DNA of 64,000 bases from Amphiura filiformis (taxonomy: Eukaryota; Echinodermata; Ophiuroidea; Amphilepidida; Amphiuridae). Numbering within the stretch: position 1 is the first letter of the stretch; every line of letters starts with the position of its first letter. Position numbers and translations under genes: made by a program. Below the pieces are notes generated by a model, which worked only from the letters and a program-made list of their open reading frames with translations, did not search any database and was not told the origin of the DNA. Shown piece by piece: positions 1 through 12,964 of the stretch. Location: positions 5,363,608 through 5,427,607 of the forward strand of contig NC_092647.1 in the NCBI RefSeq assembly GCF_039555335.1. The letters run 5' to 3'.

Positions 1-370
1 CGCCCGGTAAAATCGCCCGGTAAAATCGCTAAATTGTAATCTTCTTTTTTTTACTATGAAGCTCATCGAGATTTCAAAATCAGTATAGAAACGTAATAAT
101 TAACTTTTTTTTTATCAAGTATTAGCAAACGAATTTTTGTTTCATCTCTGGATCACCCCCGTAAGTTAACTAACTTTTCATTCAACAAAATAGTAAATAA
201 ATTAAGAGAACCCCGGGCGAGAACCATTTAAAATTTTAATACTATACTAAAATGCAGCAAACCTTTTACGAGCGCGACTACCGTGATGTTGCAAATTCGG
301 CGCTAACAACGCGTACGGCGCACAGTTCATTCATAAATTTCCACTCGGCAACAATATATCGCCTTAGCAG

Positions 371-904
371 CCAATCAGAGACAAGTGCGTGCAACGCAGT
401 ATATACGCGATGTATCCTTACAATACGCGCTCGTCTAAGGTTTTCTGCATTTCAGTATAGTAAAAATATAAAACATGCATAGACTCAAATTTGAAGTTGA
501 TTCGCGTAGAAGAAAGAAGAATAAAACAAAAATAATAAAGAGAAATGCAAGAAACATAAAAGAAAGAAAAGAAAAGAATAGACAGAAAGAAACCAAGAGA
601 AAAGAAATAAAACATTTACATTCAAACAAACCATCAATTGCTCACACGTACACCAAGAGATCACCCATCGATTTACACGAGTACGGGAAATCCCCTCGAT
701 CGCGTATCGTAGGCCATTTAAACCCAACGTGGTTGTTTGTTATGTATCGAGCACGCTGATTGGCTTAGCCAATATTTTAGTAGTTTATTCGACCAATCAG
801 AAAATTCGTACTTCGCTTCACTGCCAACAATTGTGTGCTGCCAAACCAGGCCGTCGCATTCATTGATTGGCTTATGATTTAGTAAAATCGTCTGTGCAAC
901 CAAT
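371..904. promoter_or_regulatory. Cluster of five CCAAT(CA) boxes
   Basis: CCAAT at 371, 793 and 900 and ATTGG at 759 and 866, all in the extended form CCAATCA or CCAATCAG. No gene is visible next to them. This could be a promoter of a transcript outside the window or merely part of a repeat, so functional meaning is weak. The rest of 1-972 holds nothing recognisable apart from a purine-rich tract around 505-615. Confidence 0.25.
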
Positions 905-972
905 CACAAAACGGGTTATGGAGCACGTCGGTATAACAATTTTGCTGATGCCAGTGACAGCGTGTCCGTTTA

Positions 973-1156
973 GGTAATCCATGTATTCCAGCCGTTCAAG
1001 GTACCTATGAATAATTAAGCAGATGACGTATTTACCAACTCTGAGGACGTAGTGTTTCGTCTGTTTTGACGAATACAACTAGGCCTACAGTATGTTTGAA
1101 TTAAATCCAAAGGTAATATTCAATTTATTATTTATTATTACTACTGCTCTTATCAT

Positions 1157-1188
<32 letters not shown>

Positions 1189-3972
1189 GTTATTGTTATT
1201 GTTATTGTTATTATTATTATTATTATTATTAGTGTTATTATTAGTGTTATTATTATTATTAAGCCTATTATTATTACTATTATCATTAATATTATTTACA
1301 TCATTATCAAGTAATCAATCAATATCTACGATATCCATGAATGCTGACGTTGCTGATGATGATGCTGCTGACGATGCTGATGCTTATGATGCTGCTGATG
1401 ATGATGCTGTTGACGATGCTGATGCTGCTGATGATGACGCTACTGATGATGATGCTGATGATGCTGCTGCTGATGATGCTGATGATGATGATGTTGATGC
1501 TGCTGCTGATGATGTTGATACTAACGATGCTGCTGACGATGCTGCTGCTGACGATGCAGATGCTGATGATGCTGCTGCTGCTGCTGATGATGTTGATGAT
1601 GCGACTGATGATGATGCTGCTGCTGATGATGCTGCTGCTGATGATGCTGCTGATGATGATGCTGCTGATGCTGCTGATACTGATGCTGCTGCTGATGATG
1701 TTGATGCTGCAGCTGATAATGATGTTGATACTGATGATGCTGCTGATGATGCTGCTTCTGACGATGCAGATGCTGATGATGATGCTGATGATGATGTTGC
1801 TGCTGCTGATGATGATGCTGCTGATGATGCTGCTGAAGATGATGCTGATACTAATGATGCTGCTGCTGCTGATGATGCAGATGTTGATGATGCTGATGAT
1901 GATGTTGATGATGTTGATGATGCTGCTGATGATGACTGATGATGCTGATGATGGTGATGCTGTTGCTGATGATGCTGATACTGATGATGCTGCTGCTGAC
2001 GGTGCTGCTGCTGATGTTGATGATGCTGCTGATGATGATGCTGGTATACTGATGACGCTGATGATGATGCTGCTGCTGACGATGTAGATGATGATGATGA
2101 TAATGATGATGATGCTGACGATGCGGATGCTGATGCTGCTGCTGATGATGATACTGATGATGTTGATGATGCTGCTGATGATGACAATGATGCCTCGGAC
2201 GATGACTTGCATGATGATGATGCATGATGACCGTAGCATGATGATGACATGTATGATCAGTAGCTGTATCATCACCATCATCAGCATCATCAGCATCAGT
2301 ATCATCAGTAGCAGTATCAGCATCATCAACAGCATCATCATCAGCATCATCAGCATCATAATCAGCATCATCATCAGCAGCAGCAGCATCAGCATCACCA
2401 TCATCTGTATCAGAATCATCATCATCATCATCAGCAGCAGCAGCATCATCAGCATCATCATCATTAGCATCATCAGCATCATTATCATAATTGGCATCAT
2501 CAGCATTATCATCATCAGCAGCAGCAGCATCAGTAACATCATCATCAGCAGCATCACCATCATCTGCATCAGTATCATCATCAGAAGCAGCATCAGCATC
2601 ATCATCAGCAGCATCATAATCAACATCATAATCAGCAGCAGCATCATCATTATCACCATCATCTGCATCAGAATCATCATCATCATCATCATCATCCTCA
2701 TTAGCATCATCAGCATCATCATCATAATCGGCATCATCAGCATTATCGTCATCAGCAGCAGCAGCATTAGCAGCATTATCAGCATTATCATCGGCATCAG
2801 CATCATCATCATTAGCATAATCAGCATCAGCACCATCAACATCATCATCAACAGCATCAGCAGCAGCAGCAGCAGCATCATCATCATCATCAGCAGCAGC
2901 AGCAGCATCTACATCGTCAGCAGTAGCATCATCGTCAGCGTCATCAGTAGGCCCTATCAGCATCATCATCAGCAGCAGCATCAACATCAGCAGCAACATC
3001 GTCAGCAGCAACATCAGTATCAGCATCATCAGCAACAGCATCATCAGCAGCAGCATCAGCATCATCAGCAGCAGCACCGTCAGCAGCAGCATCATCATCA
3101 GCATCATCAGTATCAGAATCATTATCAGCAGCAGCATCAACATCAGCAGCAGCATCATCATCAGCATTATCATTGTCAGCAGCATCAACAGCATCGTCAG
3201 CAGCAGCAGTATCCTCAGTAGCATTATCATCAGCAGCATCATCATCGTCAACAGCATCATCAGCAGCATCATTATCAGCAGCATCATAAGCGTCATCAAC
3301 AGCATCACCACCATCATCAGCAGCATCAACAGCATCATCATCATCAGCATCATCAGTCATCATCATCAGCATCATCAACATCATCATCAGCATCAATATC
3401 TGCATCATCATCAGCAGCATCATCATCAGCAGCAGCATCATCATCAGCAGCAGCATCAGCATCGTCAGCAGCAGCAGCATCATCAGTATCAACATCATTA
3501 TCAGCAGCAGCATCAACATCATCAGCAGCAGCATCATCAGCAGCAGCATCATCATCAGTCGCATCATCATTCATCAACATCATCAGCATCATCAACAGCA
3601 TCATCAGCATCTGCATCGTCAGCAGCAGCATCATTAGTAGGCCTATCAACATCATTATCAGTAGCAGCATCAACATCATCATCAGTAGCATCATCAGCAG
3701 CAGCAGCAGCATCAGTAGCGTCATCATCAGCAGCATCAGCATCGTCAACAACATCATCATCAGCAGCATCATAAGTATCAGCATCGTCAGCAGCATCATC
3801 ATCAGCAATGTCAGCATTCATGGATATCGTAGATATTGATTGATTACTTGATAATGATGTAAATAATGTTAATGATAATAGTAATAATAATAGGCCTAAT
3901 AATAATAATAACACTAATAGGCCTAATAACACTAATAATAATAATAATAATAATAATAACAATAACAATAAC

Positions 3973-4019
<47 letters not shown>

Positions 4020-4193
4020 ATGATAAGAGCAGTAGTAATAATAAATAATAAATTGAATATTATCTTTGGATTGACATTCAAACATAGTTGTATTCGTCAA
4101 AACAGACGAAACACTACGTCCTCAGAGTTGGTAAATACGTCATCTGCTTAATTATTCATAGGTACCTTGAACGGCTGGAATACATGGATTACC
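973..4193. repeat. 3.2 kb foldback element with GAT/GCT trinucleotide core
   Basis: The outer arms are inverted copies: 973-1160 (from GGTAATCCATGTATTCC) matches 4050-4193 in reverse. Inside each arm lies a TTA/TAA array (about 1154-1260 and 3870-4018). Then comes about 0.9 kb of GAT/GCT triplets on the left, switching strand near 2240 to about 1.6 kb of ATC/AGC triplets on the right. The whole region can fold on itself. Long open frames in it (Asp/Ala-, Met/Leu- or Ser/Ile-rich) follow automatically from the 3-bp period. No clean target duplication was found. Confidence 0.9.
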
Positions 4194-4606
4194 GTGTGTT
4201 TATTTGGGAGCAATACATGAATATCGGGAGATTTATCCGCACCAAAAAGAATTATAAATGAACTCATACGGGGGAATTAATGGCTGCAGGACTCAAACAG
4301 GGGATATAGTAGTCCGAATAATCAGACCCAGAACAAAATATTAATTTCTGACATGATCTTGTACTGGGTCTGAACTGTTTCCATAGGAAAGCTTGATGGC
4401 AAATTGGACAATAGAAGCACATGGTTCTACGTGACAGCTTTTAATCCCTATTCAGGTTACGTGAATCACGCTATTGTGGACCATCCTTCTGATACTTGTA
4501 CTTGAGTGTTTGGACACGCGGAACGGTTTTTTGTCTACCTCTCTGTTTGTAAACAAACCAGGAGGTCGAAATCGTCCTCCTCGCCGAATACGAAAGTCAG
4601 CGTAAG

Positions 4607-4992
4607 GCCGTGTAAAATTAATATTTTGGTTCTCGTCCCCTCCCTCCTCAATTTCTGGGATTTGTCAGATTTTTTTGATTTTTTTTAGATTTTTCAATTT
4701 TTGTAGACTTTGGAATGGTTTATGAAATCTTCATACATATAAATAAGTTTATTAGAGAACAAGCATCACTTCCAAGTCTTTTTGTGGTACTCTAGGGGTT
4801 TATCCTCAGAATCTCACATTTGAAAAAAAAAGGGCCTCATCGTTTCCTCGAGCACTGTTGGAGAAGACCGAAAACTACTGACAATGCTAATTTTACATTG
4901 AAAAAAAAAAAAAAAAAAAAAAAAAACCACCCTCCCTAAAAAAAAAAAAAAAAACAAATAACCCCCAACCAAAACATTAATTTTATACGGCC
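4607..4992 (+). mobile_element. PIF/Harbinger-type MITE, family A copy 1
   Basis: 386 bp with TIRs GGCCGTRTAAAATTAATRTTTTG at both ends. It is flanked by TAA direct repeats (4604-4606, 4993-4995), the target preference of PIF/Harbinger. It has a poly-A/A-rich tract near its right end and no coding capacity. Confidence 0.8.
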
Positions 4993-5282
4993 TAATAGTA
5001 TGGCACTAGGGATATAGCACGATTAGTTTGTAAGCTTTTGCCAGTACTTGTTGCCTGTCATCATTTATAAATAACTGTATTCGTATAACTTGGTTCATGA
5101 GTTGTTAACCGGTTGTTAAGCTTAAATTTATTAATTTTCATGATTTGATTTTGTAAAAGCCTGTAGTTTTATCATGTCATATTCACTGATTCTGTCATGG
5201 CAGGAAAAAGTGGGTAATACGGGAAGCTCATTGCAGGGAAATTTTTGGTTTTTGACCAAAAATTAAAGAAATACATACCGGT

Positions 5283-5588
5283 ATGGGAAATATATGTCAT
5301 ACTGGAGGGAAATTTGGTAAAACTGAGGGAAATTCTGGATTGCTTGCATGGAAAAAAACATTCTGTGTCTGGAACCGATTCATGAATTCGGCTCCAGATG
5401 CGTCGTCTACTAGGTCTGTTTCAAAGGCAACTCTTTTGAAATGGAAACAAGAGTTGATCGATACGTACAATTGGCAATACGACTCTGACGGGATTAAGGC
5501 AGTTAAACTAACGCTACCTGTAAAGTTTGCAACAAGTATTGGCAAAAATAAAACTCATTACCCATTTGGCAATTTTCGTCTCAGATAG
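5283..5588 (+). pseudogene. Possible fragment of a hAT/ZNF862-like transposase N-terminal zinc-finger region, frameshifted
   Basis: One frame reads SKATLLKWKQELIDTYNWQY then DSDGIKAVKLT. At about 5517 the coding signal appears to jump one frame, where TCKVCNKYWQK is found. The order K-W ... W-x-YD-x-x-G ... V-x-L-x-C-x-x-C resembles the BED-like N-terminal zinc finger of transposase-derived ZNF862/KIAA-type proteins. Only about 65 residues are recognisable and nothing matching follows. Without a database search this stays tentative. Confidence 0.35.
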
Positions 5589-5642
5589 TCATATTTAGTA
5601 CAAGGAACTTATACGATGTCCTCATTCACAAACTGATACTAC

Positions 5643-5812
5643 TGTCTGTTCAATTAGCTTAGATTCTTGAATTTTTAAGATATTTGAAAAAATAACAAAT
5701 TGTGGCCATAGTCATCAAAGAAAAATGTTAACACAGCCTTAGACCTAACATGATTAATACTTTTCAAATGCCAAAGTTCAATTTAAAACCCCATTTCTTT
5801 TGAATTTTGCCT
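5643..5812. repeat. Inverted-repeat arm paired with 6960-7125
   Basis: A stretch including CAATTAGCTTAGATTCTTGA and AACCCCATTTCTTTT recurs in reverse complement at 6960-7125. It is nested inside the inverted MITE pair 4607-4992 / 7367-7752, so 4.6-7.75 kb is a degenerate large palindrome. No gene. Confidence 0.7.
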
Positions 5813-6148
5813 CATTTTAGGCAGTTACTTGGGTCCACCGAAAGGGTTCGCGACCTTTTTACAAATCGAGTGGGACGGTCCATTATCAACTTAGGGCATA
5901 GACCCTATCCAATTTAGCAAAACAATCTGTCCACCAATCTGTCCTGCCATTTCAATTGTTATACCGTTCCGGTTATTGGATAGGTTCTATAGGTGAAGAT
6001 GGTCCATCGGTTTTTGTTACACGAAATTGAATGGCGCGATTACGTTTTATGCATAACATTATTCTGAGCATTATTTTTTTCCTAAACAATTACATTAAAA
6101 TTATGGATTTCGTTTTTATTTCAACTGGTTTACAAATGTAAGAATATT

Positions 6149-6491
6149 TTAAAGGGGCATTTCGTGATCCACAGCCTCATCCCCCACTTTTCTCAAAAAA
6201 GTTGAGATTTTTATATCACTGGAAACCTCTGGCTACATAATGTTTATGTACAAAATATTTCTTGCAGATTAATTCGTTTTGCAAAGATATCGTGAAATTT
6301 GAATTTCGTTCTGGTGCACCAGAACGAAATTACAACGCATTGTCTATGGAGCAGTGTAATACACATAATCATGCATAACTCGCAAACGCAAAATCGGAAT
6401 CAACTGAAATTTTGGGAATAGGCTTTTTCGTGGAAATGTACTGAAAAATGTCATAAAAAGAGGCTGCTCGGATCACGAAACACTCCTTTAA
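6149..6491. mobile_element. TTAA-flanked MITE, family B copy 1
   Basis: The ends are TTAA-AGGGGCATTTCGTGATCC and GGATCACGAAACACTCCT-TTAA, giving imperfect TIRs with TTAA at each edge (a piggyBac-like target). It contains a perfect 30-bp palindrome at 6302-6331 centred on GGTGCACC. Confidence 0.75.
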
Positions 6492-6639
6492 ATAATTTCT
6501 TGTACAAAAGTTCATTAATTTCACAGTTTTTCAGTTTGTATTCAACAAGCAAAACGAAATAACAAATTGAAAATAAATGTGTAGTTTTTTAATAGCCTAC
6601 ACCTTCTCAGACCCATTCTCAGACCCATTCGCACAAACA

Positions 6640-6640
6640 A

Positions 6641-6687
<47 letters not shown>

Positions 6688-6690
6688 ATA
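6640..6690. repeat. (AAAT)n microsatellite
   Basis: About 12 uninterrupted AAAT units. Confidence 0.95.
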
Positions 6691-6959
6691 TGCATGGAAT
6701 ATATTTATATAAGCTGGGCCTATAAAAACCTTAGTTCATAAATAATAACGTAATGTTTCAACAGACGGGTTTCAACACAAATTAGGCATACTGGCAAATA
6801 TTTTGCTGGACAATACTTCCTGATGCGGATGGTCGAATAAATATACCATCTCTGCGCATTGTGACATTCGTCCCCATGCTCTAAATGGATTGATTCAAAA
6901 AAGTTTATGGTACTTGACGTTCTACGGCTTTTTATGAAAATATCGCGGGAAAAGACCAA

Positions 6960-7125
6960 AATTGAAAAGAAATGGGGTTTTAAATTGAACTTTAGAATTT
7001 GAAAGGTATAAATCACGTTAGGTCTAAGGCTGTGCTAACACTTTTCTTTGATGACTTTGACCACAATTTTTTATTTTTTCAAATATCTTAAAAATTCAAG
7101 AATCTAAGCTAATTGAACAGACAGT
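6960..7125. repeat. Inverted-repeat arm paired with 5643-5812
   Basis: The reverse-complement partner of the left arm, with several substitutions. Between this arm and the MITE at 7367 nothing is recognised. Confidence 0.7.
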
Positions 7126-7366
7126 AGATCTGTCCATGGCGAGCGGTCCGAATTTTGAGCCATACAAGTTTACGTGGTGAACTAAGTCATATTGCCATTT
7201 TGAAACAAAAATTTACTGAGACACATTTTCACAATGAAGATTTTGAACATTTCTGGATATATTTCTTGAAATATTGGTCATAAATTTTGTGAAACGGAGG
7301 CTCCAAATAAGGACTCAGATTGCACCAGAGAGCATCTAGAACCCCAGAGCTGGACCCCGGCCGTAA

Positions 7367-7752
7367 GGCCGTATAAAATTAATGTTTTGATTCTCGTCCA
7401 GAGGATTTTCATGAATTGATGAGGGAGGGAGGTTTTTTGTTGTTGTTTTTTCAATGTAAAATTAGCATTGTCAGTAGTTTTCGGTCTTCTCCAACAGTGC
7501 TTGAGGAAACGACGAGGCCCTTTTTTTTTTTTTCAAATGTGAGATTATGAGGGATAAACCCACTAGAGTACAAAAAAAAGACTTGGAAGTGATGCTTGTT
7601 CTCTAATAAACTTATTTGTATGTATGAACATTTCATAAATCATTCCAAAGTCTAAAAAATTGAAAAATCTAAAAAAAAAATCAAAAAAATCTGACAAATC
7701 CCAGAAATTGAGGAGGGAGGGACGAGAACCAAAATATTAATTTTACACGGCC
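7367..7752 (-). mobile_element. PIF/Harbinger-type MITE, family A copy 2 (inverted)
   Basis: An inverted copy of the element at 4607-4992, also 386 bp, with the same TIRs and TAA on both sides. It ends beside GGACTTCGCGC. Confidence 0.8.
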
Positions 7753-7755
7753 TAA

Positions 7756-9122
7756 GGACTTCGCGCTATGCGCTCATGATGTGGGGGGGGCAGCGATTTT
7801 GGCCAGCCGTTCGGAAATTTTACCCGGGGGGGGGGGCTCATAATTGGCTCAATTGGTGCATCAAACTTATCTATTTAGACATAATCAGAGCACTTTGATT
7901 TATTTTTGGATCCCCATAGAGACAAAAACGTGACATTTGACCCTTTTGGTTATGACTCAAGAATGGTACGTCCTAGATAGGTCAAACTATACAATTTCTG
8001 AATGCTTGAGGGAGTCTAGAGGAATACATTGGAATGGTATTTAACACAATTTGAGCAAGTTTGAAATTTCACCCTGGGGTGCAATTTTACTCAAAAGTTG
8101 AGCTCCTGAATAATTCCAGGAGAACAAATAATTGAGCTCCTCATATTTCTATTAAAGGACTGAGGAACACATATATATGATGGCAATCACTGACATTTTT
8201 GTATTGTCAAATGTTCAATTCATCATTTTGTCACCAACAATATTAACACAGGCAATCATTACGGTACAGATAAACTTTAACTCAAATATTACACTATCGT
8301 CCATGATGATTTTGAAGAACCATTAAAAACATACACCATGCTGTTGTTTTAATGTATGATGAAATATTTCTATATTATTTCTCCTAACATGCCCAACTGA
8401 AGACTAGCCAAGTATCAAAATAGTTGTCAAAATTTCAAAATTCCATTCATATTTCTATTTTTTCATGATTTAATAAAAGTGTAAAAAACCTATGACAATT
8501 CCACATAGTAATAGAATTTTTGAGACATGCACTGCATTGGGGTAATTAAAAAAGTTTACACTTATTTTCATATATTCTTTAACAATGTGAACAGTCCATG
8601 CTCATATGTTGTATTACTTCCTGAAAGGCCTGTTCAGTTATCAACATAATCCGAAAAGCGTAAAACACCTTAAAATTATGTTTTTCTTCCCAGGTCTACT
8701 GTATCAGTTCTGTTTTTACACCTTGTAATAAAACCATAGCATAAGTCAATATCAATAATTGCCGAAACTCGAAAAACAATCTACAATTATATTATGTTAT
8801 TGTTGTATCCATTTTAATATTTAACTCTTCTTTAAATGTTTTTGTAAACACTTTCATAGCAATTTCCAACTATGTCATCTCTCCATATTTAAAACCAAAC
8901 AGTCTAATTTCCCAATATTACCAAATGCCCGACCCATCGACTCGTCCAAACACACAAGGTTCTGAACAGAAACAGTAGGCTATACAACCAGCTACAACCA
9001 CACACGTTTTCCAAACACTACCACTCTCCATCTAACACCAACATCAGCTAATAACCGCCAAACCCGAGAACCGTGAAAGCCGAGAACCGCTCTAGTTTTG
9101 GTATTAGTTCTATCAATCGAAT
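7756..9122. other. AT-rich intergenic DNA, nothing recognised
   Basis: Begins with G-rich tracts (7780-7850) resembling those at 11905-11990 and 31260-31560. After that there is only AT-rich sequence without a credible ORF, RNA gene or clear repeat. Confidence 0.5.
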
Positions 9123-9690
9123 TAAACTGGGCTCAAAAAGAAACTTATAATTTTTCACAAGGTCAATCTTAAAATCCTGTCCATAAATATGAACCAAAAT
9201 TACATACAGGATTACTTCAATACTCTACTCTAAACACATGTCAGTAACCAAGCAGTTGACCTACTGACACAACAGCAAAATGCACTGACCTGGAACAGCT
9301 TCCTAAACCATATTCAGTCCAATAATTGGCACCCAGCACAAGAAATCTGTGAGAAGAGAACAAGGTCCTTTCACAGATGATAATTCCCAAAGATTAAGTG
9401 GAATAGTGTGGAATCATGAAAAGCAGAAAGCAGCACCGTTTTGTAAATTATCACCTGTTTAACCATTCTCACAGATTTCTTGTGCTGGGTGCCAATTATT
9501 GGGCTGTGAATGTGGTCCAGGAAGCTATTCAATATCAGTGCATTTTGCTGTTGTGTCAGTTGGACAACTGCTTGGTTATTGACATGTGTTTAGAGTGAGT
9601 ATTGAAGTAATCCTGTGTGTAATTTTTGTTTATTTTGATAGGTAGGATTTAAAGATATGACCTTGTGAAAAATTATAAGTTTCTTTTTTT
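9123..9690. mobile_element. Foldback element, family C copy 1
   Basis: A near-palindrome whose arms of about 230 bp meet near 9400. The left arm from AAACTGGGCTCAAAAAGAAA is matched in reverse by the right arm ending in a poly-T-disrupted AAGTTTCTTTT. A second copy is at 27871-28396. Confidence 0.8.
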
Positions 9691-9710
9691 TTTTTTTTTA
9701 TAAGCTTGAA

Positions 9711-10032
9711 TTAAAGGGGCATTTCGTGTTCTACAGCCTCATCCCCCCACTGTTCTCAAAAAAAAGTTGAGATTTTTATATCACTGGAAACCTCTGGCTA
9801 CATAATGTTTATGTACAAAATATTTCTTGCAGATTAATTCGTTTGGCAAAGATATCGTGAAATTTTAATTTCGTTCTGGTGCACCAGAACGAAATTACAA
9901 AGCATTGTCTATGGAGCAGTGTAATACACATAATCATGCATAACTGAAATTTTGGGAATAGGTTTTTTTCGTGGATATCTAATGAAAAATGACATAAATA
10001 GAGAATGCTAGGATCACGAAATACTCCTTTAA
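9711..10032. mobile_element. TTAA-flanked MITE, family B copy 2
   Basis: Same family and orientation as 6149-6491, shortened by an internal deletion of about 20 bp. It has the same TTAA edges and the identical 30-bp palindrome (9867-9896). Confidence 0.75.
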
Positions 10033-10288
10033 AGAAGTGCCCTTAGAAGTAGGGATACAAGCTGTGTCCAAATTAAGGCGACGAAAAAAACCATGTTCTA
10101 CGGGTGAAGGGACTCTTCCAAGTAAGATAGGATAACAAATGATTCTTAAAAATGACCAAATCTGAAATAAATTGCATTTTTGGTGTAATTTGTCTCCCTC
10201 GCTTCACGCCCGTTTTTTAAAATTAAAAATATAGGCCTATATTCTTTTTGCGCAAATGCATACAGCAATTTCCATTATTATGCTATGA

Positions 10289-10541
10289 CGAGTCCCAAGT
10301 GTGTGAAAATATAATTGTTGGATCCAAAACATAATAATAATACATTGGATGTTTTAGGTCCCTATATTTATTGGTCTCATGAGTTTTAAAATATTGGACT
10401 CGAATACAGGCTTGACCATCACGGGAAACTGATGGGTACCAATCATTTTGATACAGCCTGTATGTCTCGTCCAATATTTTAAAAACTCAAACATGATAGC
10501 TTGACCAACTATGGGCTCATCAATTGATCCAATTTTATATA
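10289..10541. repeat. Dispersed repeat D copy 1 (with insert)
   Basis: Shares GAGTCCCAAGTGTGTGAAAA, GTCTCGTCCAATATTTTAAAA and CAATTTTATAT with 15969-16160. It carries an extra palindromic segment of about 60 bp (ACAGGCTTGACC ... ACAGCCTGTA) that is missing from copy 2. Confidence 0.7.
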
Positions 10542-12964
10542 AAACTCAACCCACTTTCAGACCCGAAACTGACGTTTAGTTAAAGGTCCATTCAGTGATT
10601 TGCTCATCCAGATGATCGTAAAAATCATCAAAATTTTGGCACCTTTGTCATTGCCATAGATCTGCTACAGCTCAACTGATCATACTTTTCCTACATTCGA
10701 CCTTGCATGATTTTTGAGTTGACACAGTCATGAAAATAACTATAGATACTTGACAAGACCATTAGTAGCCCAGTTCTGAACCTTTTCATTGATCATTCAT
10801 AACAATAGGTATCTGATGGATCAGTGAAGATAAGAAGGGATTATAATATATCCGTAACCTTGATATTATAGTACATCTCGAGGAAAAAGTGCAATGGACA
10901 TGTTTTCATTTTATGTTTCAAATATCCCGCATGAAAATTGAGTATTTAACCCAAAAATGAAAATGGAACAATTTATTGGAAATCTGTTTTAACAGATTTT
11001 TTGACATCTTTTTCTGCACTGTATTATACCTAAATTAAGAAATTTGATAAATATTCAAAGAAAATATAGGTCATCCAAAAATTGTGATTTTTACACATTT
11101 TGGGGCAAAAAGGAAAAATAAGCAAAAATATCAAAATCTGTCTAACAGTTTCATTCATCAAGTCATAACAAACGGCCTACATGCTTAATTTCTAATAAAA
11201 TATTGAAATTGTGAAAAATATAGGTATTTATTGATTTTCATGTTTTTTCTTGCAAATATGCTAATAATATGCAAATTATGAAATTGCAAAATAAAGTTTC
11301 TACATAGCATACATCTTTCAAGTATGATGTTCAAAATGACAGACATCAAAAAGAGATTCGATGAAATGTAAAGGTGTAGTAACAATTTTGGCATGGACTG
11401 TCTGGTTAGGCAAAGTACGGTAAGTTGAGCTGTATAATAAAGCCTGCTAGTGGTTCAGCCAAAAGCCATGTATTTAAGATAAAATAAGGTATTTTACATG
11501 AATCTGTAATTTACGTACTGACAGTATATTACCTAAATGTGTTTGAATGGGGCTTCAACTTTGTCAATACTGCCGTGTCCTTTGTTTTTTGCCAAATTTG
11601 TCATTTCAAAAATACCGAATGACAATTTGAATGACTTATCCTTCACTTTTAAGCAATTTATAAACAATTTTTTTTTTTTTTACAGTTTGGCTTGGATCAC
11701 TGAATGGGTCTTTAAAGTTTAAAAAAGTAATGCTGTTGCTATCACCGGCTCCAATCACTTCTCGCCAAAAATGGGAAAATAGTTGTGGTATAGGCCTACC
11801 CTGCACACAGGGTAAACCAGAATTGTACCACATAGGAATACAGGGTGCACCAGAATTGTACCAAAATGTTACACAATATTGTCAGTGGCAGCACCAGGAA
11901 TTTTTTCAGGGGGGGGCAAAGTCAATTTCAGGGGTTACTGGGATGGCAACAGGGGGGCAAGAGTTCTGACTGGGGGTTATTTGCCCCCCCCCCCATTCTC
12001 CCGTCACTGAATATTGTATAAATTTACCAAAGTTGACAACCATTGGTCATGAGCTTTGTATATAAAACACAACACAACAAAGAGTCTGCTATAGATGAAA
12101 TATTTTGGATGTTTTCTACATCAGAACTTTATTCAGTATCAAATTTAGAGCCAAAGTGGCTTGAATACTTTGAATATACCAAGTGGCAATTACAACATGA
12201 AGTACCTCGATGCAATACTCAACAAAATGAAAGGAATACACGAGTGTATTTTTCTCCATTTACTACAATCGTATTACAATAGTATTACGACATGAGTACC
12301 GTGTGTCCTCTCAATGTCGTCAGCATATTACAATCGTGTCATCATTCACGAATGATGAAAATTTCCATCACTGGGCCAGTTCATAGCATGATCGTGTCGT
12401 AATTGCCGACAAAAATTACATGTGTGTACGCATTTTGTCGTTGTATTTATGTTTACTCAATGGACTAATTGCAGTGACATGTGTATAAACCAGAATTTAT
12501 TATGACACGATGACAAGGTGTTGACTGTGTGGACGCTCTCATCATTCATTTATCATAATCGTGTCATAATCGGGTGATTACGGCACGATGACGAAAATAT
12601 ACCTGTGTGGACTAAAACTCATTATTAAAACCACTGCACGTGCATGCATTCCACTTGATGCGATGATACCCAAGTCATATATCCCCAGGGAGTCGCTGGC
12701 CGGCTACAGGTCCATGATCTTCTGGGTGGCATGCGAGGTTCAAATCAAAATAATAATCTATCAATTAACAATTCACTCTTGCTTTCTCAGACGAAAATTT
12801 AATTTTCTTGTTTTTGCAATAATAATCCTACTTCTTTTTCAAAGAATATTGTTTATAATTTTGCCCATGCCCATACTTTTTGTTAAGCCCCTTACACCAT
12901 GAAGTGTTTTGAGTGTGCTTGCGGGGTTAGGAATGACGGATTTTGTAATGTCAGAGAGGGCCTG
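10542..12964. other. Intergenic DNA without recognisable gene
   Basis: AT-rich. It includes two partial ACAGGGT-type ends near 11810-11860, a G-run segment at 11905-11990, and short CGTGTCATAATCG / ATTACGACACGAT inverted pieces between 12265 and 12595. Open frames here show no codon pattern or homology I recognise. Confidence 0.5.

Noticed and set aside
1187..3817. Several open frames of 150-529 codons, Asp/Ala-rich, Met/Leu-rich or Ser/Ile-rich, on both strands
   Set aside because: They arise from a GAT/GCT trinucleotide satellite that is open in many frames at once. There is no non-repeat domain, and the frames run into each other on both strands.
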